From NCBI GenBank assembly GCA_026874595.1, contig CM049319.1:66865917-66929916 (forward strand): DNA of 64,000 nucleotides, read 5' to 3'. Source of the DNA: Sipunculus nudus. Lineage: Eukaryota; Annelida; Sipuncula; Golfingiida; Sipunculidae. Under the pieces are notes generated by a model. It saw only the letters and a program-made list of their open reading frames with translations. It was not told where the DNA came from and did not search any database. Below, one piece after another: positions 38,385-48,370 of the stretch; within the stretch, counting starts at the first letter, position 1; every line of letters begins with the position of its first letter. The translations under genes were made by a program, and so were the position numbers.

Positions 38385-41300
38385 TAAAGGTCAGCGCTTA
38401 TTCAGAGACAGATGACGTCACACTCAAAGTGTCCTGTGTAAAACATTCATTCGACAACTTCAAACGCGGATGAATTTGTTTCGAGGGAGGGACAAACTTT
38501 GACAAATTGAAGCCTAGATATATATTTCACTATTGCTTATTAATGTTTTTCTTTTTTCTACCTATATTTTGTAACGAGTCAGATAAACGGCAACCGGGTG
38601 GATTTCCGGCGAAGAGACCGGAAGGAGTTTTTCATGTATCTTTACTTATACGTCTATCAGCTATACATAATGCATACATACGCCCTTTAGAAGCGTGATC
38701 GGCAGTGATCAGCCGAGGTATTTCTAAAGATTAAATCTGGCCAAACCATTTGCATGCTTTACACGTATTAATACCGCCGGAAGCAATTTCACATATTTTA
38801 CGAGAGACTTCACACCAGCAGTTCCGCTGGCAGATTACTGAGGCATATCGGAAAGGGAAGTGATAGAAAGCCAATTATTACGTTTAATTTAAAGCCAATG
38901 GCATTGACTCCTGAGCGCTGTGGAAATATACGGGATGACTTTATCTTGATATAATCTTCAAATTTACGCGACACCGGAAACCCCTGGTCATTTCCTTTTC
39001 GTTCTAATTTATGGCGCAATTTCCTGCGTCACTTAACCGTGGCTAGCCAATATTATGGTCACAAACATAAGGAAATAGTAGTATATCTATAATTTGTTTA
39101 TTTATACATCTACTTTGTATGGAATATTAAGGTCGAGTCTCGATGCAGCTTACCTTATTTAATAGATCTTTATACTTGATGCAAATATATTTCATTCGAT
39201 CAAACTCATTCTACTTACCCACTGCCTGCAAAGGCCGATTAATAGGCTATTGTACTATAAAATTAAGGTTGTATTAGTATTCTAAATGTTCAAATAGTCC
39301 TTACTAAGGTGGTATGGGTTGCGTAAAATATTTTTCTTAAAAAACTTACGGCCTAAAAAACACTACAGGAAGAAAAAATATTCCAAGTTTAGATATCTAT
39401 CTAGAAAAGCATGTAAGTTCCTGAGACCTACAACTATGTACAAAACACATATTATATATTTCTTATCTGCTACACGTGAAGAATAATAGTAAATTGGCTA
39501 CATAGGGAATATATACTTATATTCTTTTTTTTAATGCTGTGATTTCTTAAACTACCATCCCATAATAAGTTCTTATTAAACCCTCCCAGACAATGTGACC
39601 TACTTCCTTATAATGCAACAGTTTTTTTTATCTAAACTTAGTTTTATCTTACCCTGCTTAATATTTATTATTATACTAGGATTTCGTTGTGTATCCAATT
39701 TTATAAGTACATTTTATAAGTGACGTTTTGCAGTTTTGATGAACCAGTGTCTAATTGTATCAAACCACAGCCTGTGATAATGCTTTCAGATTTCATTTAA
39801 AGGCACATAATCAGGAGCAATATTATATCTATTCTTTGACACTATCAGTTCAATTTTGTTTTATACAAAAGATTCCTACCAGAACCATCCCAGCATACAG
39901 TCTTATTTCCTGGCGCACGGCTGTCTAACACCTTGTTATGGCTCTGCGTGTTGGTTAACACAGTCCATGTGTGTCTGTTTACCATAACAAGACCGTGTGA
40001 CTAGAGGTCCGATTATGAGGGGCCATTCGCGCTGTTTCAGACAGCGGGAACATGTATTATATTTTTTGGCTATGTTAGTGAAGGCATCTCCTGATTGACA
40101 CGTGTTGTGGCTCCGTGTTGCACACAACCTCAAGCACTATGTTTTTGTTGACACCTTGCGATCGCGCCCGGTCCACTGTTTTTAACACTCGTTTTCAGGA
40201 GTTAGCAAACAGGTTCAAGGCAATATTTTGGCAGGTATAGATTTATTTTAAAGGGAAGAAGCTATTTTTCGTGTTAACTCAACATGCTTTATAGGTGATT
40301 GGGCCCCTTTAAACAAAATATCTATATACAACTTACAGGATTATTCTCGTTATCATTCTGTTTATGGACAGATATATATAATGATAGAAGAATCTAGTTT
40401 TGGGGTAACCCCGTCCATTTTGAATGCTTGCTTAACTGAATTCAATTTACATCTGCAGCATAGTTTCATGAGGGGTTCGGACCACGTGACAGTAGATCCC
40501 GAAGCCGAGTTAGCAACAGAAATGCGACTGGTTTAGACAAAGGACGGCTGAATTGAGTAATAAGCCGAGTTTCGTGGCTCGACTCGACTTGCAAAATGTC
40601 GGCTGGCTTTAACTGACCTGAAAGCCTATTCATTTGACGATGTTACAAAGTATCCATTTTATCTAAACAAGTTATCTATATTACGTGTGACATACTGGAT
40701 CCATTTTACCTTTAACTGGTTCGTGATTAAATATTTTATATAGTTTATCCTGGTGGTTCCTTCGGCCTGCATTTACGTAGTTCAACAATCAAACCGATTC
40801 CCTTCGGTTGCAACTGTAATGTTGTGTTATTATTAATTTGTATCGGCTAACCACATCACGACATACAATTTGGGTAATTCGCCGAGAATTGTGAAACATG
40901 GTATAAATGTTTTAAAACCCGGGTCAATTTCTTGTCAAAATATATAGTCTACAACTCGTCTTTACAAAGAAAACTGCCTTGACTACTCGGAATATTAATC
41001 TTTTATATGATCACATCTGTAACCTGAGGGGTTATTAATGTCCAGTTTCGCATAATTATGCATAACTGTCATTATTCTGCGAAAAAAGAATTTCCATACA
41101 TTTCTTTTTTTAACTTTTGTTTTGAAAGGAACTTGACTCGCAAAGACTGAAACAACTGATGTTCATGCAACGAAATGTTAAACTTTGTATTGTGCCTGTT
41201 AACTTGACATATTTGTAACAAGGTTACACCAGTTGTGACACTGCTTGTCGATGGAAGGTGATGTTTTCTCTGCGTAATTTGTAAAGTGAATCTTTTATTG

Positions 41301-42221
41301 TGCCCTGTAATATAAACATAGCATATTCATCGGGCCATTTTGCAATTTTATCCAGTGACATTGTCAGTCGAAGGAAACTGTCTCTCCCTTATGAAAAGGA
41401 GTCTCATCCACACGAGAGCTATTTATCCCTTTACGTAAACTAGAAAAGTAACTTCAACACACGCTGGATATTAGTGTGACTTTCAAGATAACCACGAAAG
41501 GATATGTGTGTTACTTCAGACAAGGGTTCAGATAGCTTTCTCGAAAGGGCGCGGATCAAATGGATTTGGCGTTACCAGTTAAGGGTAAACGTCTCAGATT
41601 TATACATCAACTTTAGTCCCTTTGTTGACGAAGATGTTGGAGATGAGCAATTAGGACCGGATGCCGAACGCAAGGCGCATCAATTACGAGATTAAAGACT
41701 TAACAGATATAGATTTACACCCACAGATTGTCACCGGAGGCAGGGGAGCCATCTGGAGGCGGTCATCTGTAGTTCGGTGGTCACATGATTAAAGGAACAA
41801 ATATTCTCCAGTCAGTGGATCAGAGCAATCACATGTGCGCTGTATCTGGGTTTATATTTCTAGACAGTATGACGTCATACGAGGGCAATCAATGGACTAG
41901 CCTAGTTTTAACTCTGACAATCTACCAGGAGTACATCTGTATTATCGGTATAGAGTTATCAGATATGTGGTCTATAAATCAAATGAAGGTTTTTTATCTG
42001 TTTTAAACTTTATTACATATGATTTATCGTATAATTACAGTAACTTTCATCACGTACGTGCAACATGCACAGCACCTCCCGGAATTAGCCCTACAAGGGA
42101 CAGAATCGCAAATATTGAATGAAGGTGGTGGAGACTGAATGCCCTCCATGTCCTACATTAAAGGCTTTACAGTCAAGGTGTTTTTCCTAGTGTTCTCATA
42201 CATTCCAAAGATAATGTCATC

Positions 42222-42224
<3 letters not shown>

Positions 42225-42259
<35 letters not shown>

Positions 42260-42262
42260 TAT

Positions 42263-42300
<38 letters not shown>

Positions 42301-42310
42301 AGGAGAGAGA
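42225..42310. repeat. GA/GT microsatellite
   Basis: GA run, then GT run (about 42257-42275), then GA run again. Both strands appear open only because of the repeat. Confidence 0.95.
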
Positions 42311-42638
42311 CGCGTACAGCAAGATAATCCAAAAACAAACAAAACAATCGCTGCTCCTTATTTAATGACAGATTAAGCGGATATACGTTGTATTCGTTCA
42401 CGGGATTTAGACTTGATTATCCAATGTGACACTCCACTCTCACTGGTCTGAAAGTTCTTGGCACTTAGCCAACCTCTTAGTGCCGAATTCAGTGTACCCT
42501 GCTATGGTAAGCAGTGATAAATGAATGGAGCTAAGAACGAATGCAGCGTATAAGAAATGTTCAAGTTCAGCAATTGGTATTTAAAAATTGATCTAATGCC
42601 CCCTCCGGCAAATAACTGATGGATGTAATATATATATA

Positions 42639-42976
42639 TATGACGTGAAACACTACACAGGGTGTACTGAAGGTGATTTCAAGACAAGATACAATAACCA
42701 CAAGCAATCCTTTCGGAACAGATCCCACGCTAAAAATACTGAACTGTCTAAACACATTTGGTCACTAAAAGACAACAATATCAATTACAAGCTTTCCTGG
42801 GAAATATCTGCCAAGGCAGCACCTTACTTCTGTGGGATTAGGAAGTGTGATCTCTGCTTGTCTGAAAAGCTACTTATAGCAACGGCCCCCCTGGATCATT
42901 GTTGAACTCAAGAGCTGAAATTCTCTCCAAGTGCCGCCATCAAAACAAATTCACCCTGAAATATTTTAAAACCTAG
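42639..42976 (+). pseudogene. Penelope-like element remnant: GIY-YIG endonuclease C-terminus
   Basis: The main frame (42645-42905) reads HYTGCTEGDFKTRYNNHKQ, then ELSKHIW..LKDNNINYKLSW, then a cysteine-containing CDLCLSEKLLI block. This is the order of the C-terminal GIY-YIG endonuclease of Penelope-like retroelements (Y-x-G-x-T-E, R-Y-x-N-H, S-K-H-I-W, C-x-L-C-x-x-E-K). The family-typical ending LLNSRAEILSKCRHQNKF continues in another frame from 42899 to the TAG at 42973-42975, so one frameshift has broken it. There is no ATG, no reverse transcriptase part, and the copy begins abruptly at a short TA tract. It is a dead, 5'-truncated insertion. The hammerhead motif 570 bases downstream fits the repeat ends of this element class. 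Confidence 0.85.
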
Positions 42977-43614
42977 CATTCGTACTATATTCAGCGTTCC
43001 CCCTTAAACCCCCCCCCCCCCCCAACGAGGATCCGCTGGGCAGACTTACCTGTTCAGGTAGTTGTTCTCTCACTGCTTTGCAGTGATGAGGGACATGGCG
43101 TTACCACTACATCGTGGTGAGTTACCGAGTGGATTGCATTTGGTATGAGTAAAATATAGTATATTTGCCTTTTATATTGTATATTTGCCTTGTATATTGT
43201 ATTTTCATAGTATATGTGTATTTTTATCATATGTATACCACTGATATGTTCACTACTTCCAAGACCCTATTAGAAATCAGTTCAGTATGCTATTGAGCAT
43301 CCTGGTATATATCTTTGTATTTATATAAAATTTACAACAATAACAACCTCTTTGCCCCGCCCTGTTATGTTCTAGTATCGCACGTGTACCCCGACCAATC
43401 CTATTGTGCACCCGAGGACAATAGGATCAGTGTCTATCTTTCAAATGCCCCCCCCCCCCCCCCCGAATCGCACAAAGCATAATCTCGTAATCTCGTAAAG
43501 TCTCGGCTTTTCAAACCACGCCGTTAGCTTCATTCTAACCACATTCACCTGATGATCGGGTCGCATCCCGTGAAACAGACTGTTGTGAATTAACAGTGTT
43601 GTTTTTCTTCAGAG
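42977..43614 (+). mobile_element. Probable 3' part / terminal repeat of the Penelope-like remnant
   Basis: This joins the end of the endonuclease remnant to the hammerhead motif. It holds two poly-C runs (about 43009-43023 and 43447-43464), an AT-rich stretch with several copies of TATTTGCCTTNTATATTGTA near 43157-43205, and no reading frame. Penelope-like elements carry non-coding terminal repeats with hammerheads, so assigning this stretch to the element is an inference from position. The end against the TA microsatellite at 43615 is not sharp. Confidence 0.5.
43543..43590 (+). ncRNA. Minimal hammerhead ribozyme motif (Penelope-type)
   Basis: All core parts of a type I hammerhead occur in order. 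Stem I is ATTCAC (43543-43548) pairing with GTGAAT (43585-43590), 6 of 6. The core CTGATGA is at 43549-43555. Stem II is CGGG/CCCG (43557-43560 with 43567-43570) around a 6-base loop. GAAA is at 43572-43575. A very short stem III, ACA/TGT (43575-43577 with 43581-43583), has a 3-base loop. Predicted cleavage follows T43584, in a GTT triplet that fits the NUH rule. Hammerheads with tiny stem III are known from the terminal repeats of Penelope-like elements, and such a remnant lies just upstream. One weakness is that the pair normally closing stem II next to the core (43556/43571) is T-T, which may slow cleavage. Confidence 0.72.

Positions 43615-43670
<56 letters not shown>
43615..43670. repeat. 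TA microsatellite between the hammerhead motif and the LINE remnant
   Basis: TA run of ~55 bases. Confidence 0.95.
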
Positions 43671-43674
<4 letters not shown>

Positions 43675-43770
43675 TATTTCGCACATTCACATGTAAAGAC
43701 ATAAGTAATGTGCAATAAAGTGAATAGATAACGGAAAAAACAGTGCAAAGGCAATTGGACAGCCGTAAAA

Positions 43771-44257
43771 TTAATTTCCAGTCGACAGATCTTCAATTAG
43801 AGCTGTTATTATAGCATAGTCTAGTGTCTGTATATCGAGCAAGCCATCGCGCACAGAAATGGCTTCATGAACGACGTCAACGATGCACATCTGTGTTGTT
43901 GTCAGTATATGTTTTATAGTTCTATTATCTATGCTACAGATATTACATTTCCTAACCTTATATCTGTCCATTAGATATGCACAATTTTTACCAATACTAC
44001 CTGATCAATCTGACAGTGCACGAGTAGATGCAAACTTCAATACTTTGTTATTGGATTTCAACATGTTTCTTAACATATTAATAAAGCGATTCTCTAACTG
44101 AGTTCCTTAGATCTGGCTTCTTAGTTATACCATACAACACATATCTTTGAGTAGTCATCGGTAGCTGCCATATCCTCCTCAGTCCTTTATTGTACGCTAC
44201 TGAAATTTGGTCAATGGCTTTAATATTTAGATACCAGCACTGAGACCCGTATATTAA
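43771..44257 (-). pseudogene. Non-LTR retrotransposon (LINE) C-terminal remnant
   Basis: Read on the reverse strand from 44257, the sequence gives IYGSQCWYLN, then ISVAYNKGLRRIWQLP. After one frameshift it gives ENRFINMLRNMLKSNNKVLK, one stop codon (TGA), then SGSIGKNCAYLMDRYKV, and ends at TAA near 43771. The order Y-G-S-Q-x-W ... N-K-x-x-R-R-I-W-x-L-P ... R-F-x-x-M ... S-N-N is the conserved region after the reverse transcriptase in LINE proteins of the CR1/L2/Jockey type. The exact clade cannot be set here. Frameshift and stop show it is inactive. The 5' side is cut off near the CT microsatellite at 44285. Confidence 0.72.
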
Positions 44258-44281
44258 TTATGCTGCAGTTTTTTACATTGT

Positions 44282-44284
<3 letters not shown>

Positions 44285-44343
<59 letters not shown>
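44285..44343. repeat. CT microsatellite upstream of the neuropeptide exon
   Basis: CT run of ~58 bases, about 170 bases before the 3' splice site and so probably intronic. It bounds the LINE remnant. Confidence 0.95.
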
Positions 44344-44344
<1 letters not shown>

Positions 44345-44493
44345 GTGTGTATTCTGATGCTACTCTCAATTTGAGACTTGGAACTTGACCTGACACTTGA
44401 ATTCAGCTCCGATGCACATTACAGTTAACACCTTTAATACTAGACTATGTACCTTAACTTTGACCCTATCTGTAAAATGGTTTATATTTAACT

Positions 44494-44513
44494 GCGTTCT
44501 TTTGTTTTTACAG
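44494..44513 (+). promoter_or_regulatory. 3' splice site before the neuropeptide coding exon
   Basis: A pyrimidine-rich tract ending in TTTTTACAG lies just before exon sequence GGAGAGG, with the AG at 44512-44513. The ATG follows 19 bases later. This implies at least one upstream non-coding exon and an intron in the 5' untranslated region, an arrangement common for neuropeptide genes. The upstream exon and promoter were not located. Confidence rests on the good acceptor consensus and its position. Confidence 0.7.
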
Positions 44514-44532
44514 GGAGAGGCTGCGACAAACG

Positions 44533-45183
44533 ATGGATCAACGTCTATATATTCTCCTGGCCTTTTCATGCGCATGCGTACTTGCATCAGCGGAACAACA
44601 AGCAGCGGTCGACTCAAAAGCAGAACCCTTGGACGGGGGACACCCCGAGGACATAGAAAAACGCTCCTTGAGCAACTTCCGTGCGGACTTGGGAAAGCGC
44701 ATGCGCAACAACTTCCGAGCTGATCTCGGAAAGAGAGACGACAACATGGAAGACACTGATGAGGAAGAATTCGACAAACGCTTCGGATACGCTTCATTTA
44801 GGAGTGACTTAGGCAAGAGGTTCGGGCCTTCCGGATTCAGATATGATCTTGGAAAACGAAATGAGGACAAGCGTAGGGGTTATAATTTCCGCGGGGATCT
44901 TGGCAAGCGGGCTCGCTACGGCTTCAGAGCCGATCTGGGCAAACGTGATGAGGACGAGGATGAATTCCAGGATGAAGATGAGGAGGACCTTGAAAAAAGA
45001 TACAGCAGCTTCCGTGCCGACCTTGGAAAGAGGATGTTTCGTGGAGATTTGGGCAAACGATACGCTGTAGACTGGTCAAAGAGGCCAAGTTTCAGGGCTG
45101 ACCTGGGCAAGCGCGGAATGAGCATGTTTAGGAGCGATCTCGGCAAAAAGCGAAGGCCTTTCAGAGCGGACCTTGGAAAATAA
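44533..45183 (+). CDS. FRxDLamide multi-copy neuropeptide precursor
   Basis: Complete 216-residue secretory precursor, ATG to TAA, in one exon. Residues 1-20 are a signal peptide: a hydrophobic core (LYILLAF...CVLASA) with likely cleavage after ASA. Residues 21-44 are a spacer ending in KR. Eleven copies of a peptide ending F-R-x-D-L-G then follow, at 45-56, 57-68, 84-96, 97-109, 115-126, 127-138, 157-167, 168-176, 185-194, 195-208 and 209-216. The x is A (six times), S (two), G (two) or Y (one). Each Gly is followed by KR, KKRR or, in the last copy, a single K before the stop, so prohormone convertase cleavage and C-terminal amidation are expected. Predicted products include SLSNFRADLamide, FGPSGFRYDLamide, MFRGDLamide and PFRADLamide. 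Acidic spacers lie at 69-83 and 139-156, and a non-amidated YAVDWS at 177-184. The role is inferred as peptide transmitter or hormone released from neurosecretory vesicles. The name DLamide has been used for an annelid peptide ending in these residues; homology is untested. The receptor is unknown. Confidence 0.93.
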   Translation: MDQRLYILLAFSCACVLASAEQQAAVDSKAEPLDGGHPEDIEKRSLSNFRADLGKRMRNNFRADLGKRDDNMEDTDEEEFDKRFGYASFRSDLGKRFGPSGFRYDLGKRNEDKRRGYNFRGDLGKRARYGFRADLGKRDEDEDEFQDEDEEDLEKRYSSFRADLGKRMFRGDLGKRYAVDWSKRPSFRADLGKRGMSMFRSDLGKKRRPFRADLGK

Positions 45184-45190
45184 AGGTGAG
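45184..45190 (+). promoter_or_regulatory. 5' splice site immediately after the neuropeptide stop codon
   Basis: After the TAA (45181-45183) comes AG|GTGAG, a near-perfect donor with the exon ending at 45185. If it is used, the 3' untranslated region lies mostly in a later exon. The stop is only two bases from the junction, too close to trigger junction-dependent mRNA decay. If it is not used, the transcript runs on into the truncated repeat at 45228-45320. Confidence 0.5.
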
Positions 45191-45227
45191 ATAAAACTTC
45201 TATCGAAAACAACCTCAACCCACCCCA

Positions 45228-45320
45228 CACCATGACTCCGCCAGGACGGTATGCGTTCATTCCCGTTCGTGTGTGTGTGTGTGTTCATCCCATTAAATTT
45301 TAAGAGCACCTCGGGAATTT
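45228..45320 (-). repeat. Dispersed repeat family R1, truncated copy 3
   Basis: Read on the reverse strand this gives AATTCCCGAGGTGCTCTTAA, a GGGATGAACACACACAC run, GAACGGGAATGAACGC and GTCCTGGCGGAGTCATGG, matching the 3' end of copies 1 and 2. Only the last ~90 bases are present, as expected for a 3'-anchored retroelement copy. It starts about 45 bases after the neuropeptide stop codon, in the 3' untranslated region or following intron. Confidence 0.55.
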
Positions 45321-48074
45321 GCCAATTTTAAAACGATTAGATTATTTTGGGGTCCGGCTCAGGATAAGTGAATGAAAACATGGGTTGGGGAGTAACCCAC
45401 ATTAAGGACCGCCCATATGGCGGAGGCCTGCATTCCTGAAAATCCATATTTCTAGTTCGTACTGTAACGAAAAGTTTATACATAACATTATTTACAATAT
45501 ATAGTATTTATTGGACAAAAGTTAAATATAAAACAAAGGGGAAATACTTTTGGTTATTCATTGTGGAATCATTCAAATGTAAATTGTTAAAGTCGGCACC
45601 TGGAAAGGTGTTTTGACAGATAACGATCCAGAATAAATGTATTCATATTTGAACACACAGTGGAACGATAAAAATATAAAAACATTTACGGATCATATCT
45701 AAACTGCGATGATAAAAATCTACCTTTTTTAGTGTAGTGGCAGATATATTGGCATCTATATTGAATTTTAACTTATATCCGCACTTGTACGCCATAAACA
45801 ACTACTTTTACAAATGGCCGTTTTACGGGGGAAAATCGCTTTTTGTCGCCATATTTGGCCGCTATCTTGCAATTTGCAAGGTGCGGCCACGTTTCTGTTA
45901 CCAAAAAAAAGAGTTAAAGGACGTAGACTTTAGCAGACCCAAAAAAATTGTTTGTTTCCTTTAGACATAAAAAAAAATATTTGGACAGGCATTATCAAAC
46001 GGACTAGCTCTCAGTTTAGTCCGGATTTTTTTACGGTGACTGGGTGTAAACGGTAGACCCGTCCCTACCAAAAAATCCTCGATTCGCCCCAGACTTGGAT
46101 ACCGCAACTAGCCATTAGCTGATTCAAATGATCTCATTCATGACCAGCCCTCCCTAAACCATCAGCCAGCTACAATTTAAACACACGCGGTCTTACTTTC
46201 TTTCCATAGTCACAGACAACACGGGACTATCAGGACAAAGCTTTTTACTTACACTTTTCTTAATGGTCATTGATTACCGAAGCCTTGTCGAATTTTATGT
46301 CAATTGTTCCGCCAGCGATCAATCCTGAGCCACTTGCTGGTTAATTGTTCCCTTGAATGCTCTAATACGGTTTGTGTAGGAGGCCCTCCAAACACTTAGT
46401 AACAAATAGGTCCAGTTAGATAGTCCTCCGGTTCCACACACAAAATCGGTCGGAAGGTGCCGTGGGCATGCAGATGGCCGCGGTCCGCCATGAGAAGGGA
46501 GATTAAAAATCAATGAAACTCACACTAACAGCCTCCCCCCCCCCCCCCCCCCCTCTCCCTCTCTCTCTCTCCTCTCTCTCTCTCTCCCTCTCTCTCTCTC
46601 TTACACACACATATGCGAAACATGCAAACAAATAAGAGAATTCCTTCATACATCATACATGTATGGGCCATGCTGAATTGAATAAATATCTGTTAAAATA
46701 CGTCCCTTGAACGTTTTAAAAGCTTCCATTATAGCAACGGCATTACGATCACTTGACGACTGCACTATTTTTTCTAAGTTACGTCTCCAAAACTTGGTCA
46801 TTTTACCTCACTAGCGGAAAACTATAAAAGAGTTGCCGGAAACTCATTTGAGAGAGATTAAATCTTAGAGCTGATCGATACATTTCTTTTCTTTGTGATA
46901 CGGAGAAATAAATAGGACAGCGGACAAAAAGAAATCAGTTTGATCCGCATTTTAAATTTACCAGTCCGTTCTTAATTAAGTGTTTTTCTTTATTCCAAGG
47001 CCAATCTGTCTTATATTTTCTATTCCATTCAACTGAGTTCTTAAAGCCTTCAATTCGAATACCTTTTCTGTAGACATTATGTGATTCCTGGTTTACTCTT
47101 TATATATATATGAATGAATCGTAGGCTATTCCAGTTAGGAAACATTATTGTAAGGCCTCTGTGATAGATGAATTAGCTTGTTAATTATAAAAGCTTTTAT
47201 TAAACACGGGGCATGCGCCAGTGTTTACAAACAAAAAAAAAACGCGTAACCTATGAAAGGTCACTACTTAACCTTTATTTGCAAAACTCTGGATCGTCTG
47301 ATTGTTTGAATATATTTTTGAATGTTTATTACATTTCATAAACATTTTACAAACACCTTGGTATAAACAAAAAAAAAACAGGGTACTGTGGGATCCAGGT
47401 TTTCTGGACGTTTTCCTTGCTTTAACAAACCCATACACATACATCTAACTGATCGCATAAACTCCCTCAACCTCCTTGTTAATTAGTAAATACATGTTCT
47501 TGCGTGCTTAAGGCGGACGGCCAGACAATCAGTTTGAAAGGAAAACAGTGAGTGGTCTAATAAGCGAACGAACAGATGCGCACTTGGGCTCCAGTGGTAA
47601 TTATGCAATGTTTATTATAATCTTTTTACATGGCCTATATATATTGCCAAGACGAGTATTGAACCAGACATTATAGAAAATAATCCGGTACCGTTGGTCG
47701 TTATTCAGGTTCATTTCTGATTCCATGATATAATGACACACTGGGACTAAGCAGCGTACTTAAAATTATAACATTTTAGAATTTTTTATGGTAAATGTTA
47801 ACAAGAAACACCGCTACATATAATTTAATATGATATGGTATATCAATCCGTTATGCCATATATAGTTTGACAACAAATCTTTACTGTCATCGCAAAATTT
47901 TAATTAGCAAACTGTTATGCTTGTTGTGTAGCTATCTTATAATTTTTTAATCAAAGAATCGTTTTTAAAACTATTTAGAGTACATTCCCCATAATGCAAG
48001 ATCTTTAATTGAATGAAAAAAACTAGAATTATATACATTCTTATGAATGCAGAACTCCGCCATGTGGGCGGTAC
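45321..48074. other. Non-coding stretch downstream of the neuropeptide exon
   Basis: If the donor at 45186 is used, part of this should be intron and 3' untranslated sequence of the neuropeptide gene, but no acceptor or poly(A) site could be chosen with confidence. Contains the poly-C/CT repeat at 46532. Confidence 0.45.
46532..46603. repeat. Poly-C and CT microsatellite
   Basis: A run of ~18 C followed by CCCTCTCTCT units and a short CA run. Confidence 0.95.
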
Positions 48075-48370
48075 TTTATGCGGGATGCTCCAAAAAACGT
48101 GTTTGCAGCCTCATATTCCGCTCAAACTCCTAGGTTCATTCGTTCATAAATTACTATATATTTGAGAATAATCCTGGGTGACGTTCTTGAATCAGGATCA
48201 TGTGCCGGGTCCACACCCAAATCTAATACTCCAAGGGCCATTCCCGAAATGCCTTGAAAACTTTATGAGATTCCGCTCATGATTGAGTAAGTTATATTGT
48301 GAACCAAGACAAACACACACACACACACACGAAGGGGAATGAACTCATAATCTTTTGGCGGAGGTAATAG
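48075..48370 (+). repeat. Dispersed repeat family R1, copy 2
   Basis: This is the partner of 2950-3255, with GGGATGCTCC, GAATCAGGATCATG, GGCCATTCCCGAAATGCC, GAGATTCCGCTCATGATT, GTTATATTGTGAACC, a CA microsatellite (48309-48330), GAAGGGGAATGAAC and TTGGCGGAGGTAATAG in the same order. The ordered match of several blocks across ~300 bases is good evidence for one family. Confidence 0.68.

Larger units (their letters stand above)
36611..42224. other. Non-coding stretch
   Basis: Only the weak SINE-like head at 37762-37860 and the palindrome at 38365-38384 stand out. A frame at 38507-38698 contains a hydrophobic stretch and two KR pairs but does not begin with ATG at its 5' end and has no amidation signals. 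Confidence 0.5.

Noticed and set aside
38507-38698. Possible small secreted peptide precursor (hydrophobic start, KR pairs)
   Set aside because: The frame opens with TTG; the first ATG gives a short, poor signal peptide; no amidation signals or repeated peptide.
44366-45309. Several long frames on both strands over the neuropeptide exon
   Set aside because: Shadows of the repeated FRxDLGKR coding sequence in other frames; the forward frame with signal peptide and eleven repeats is decisive.
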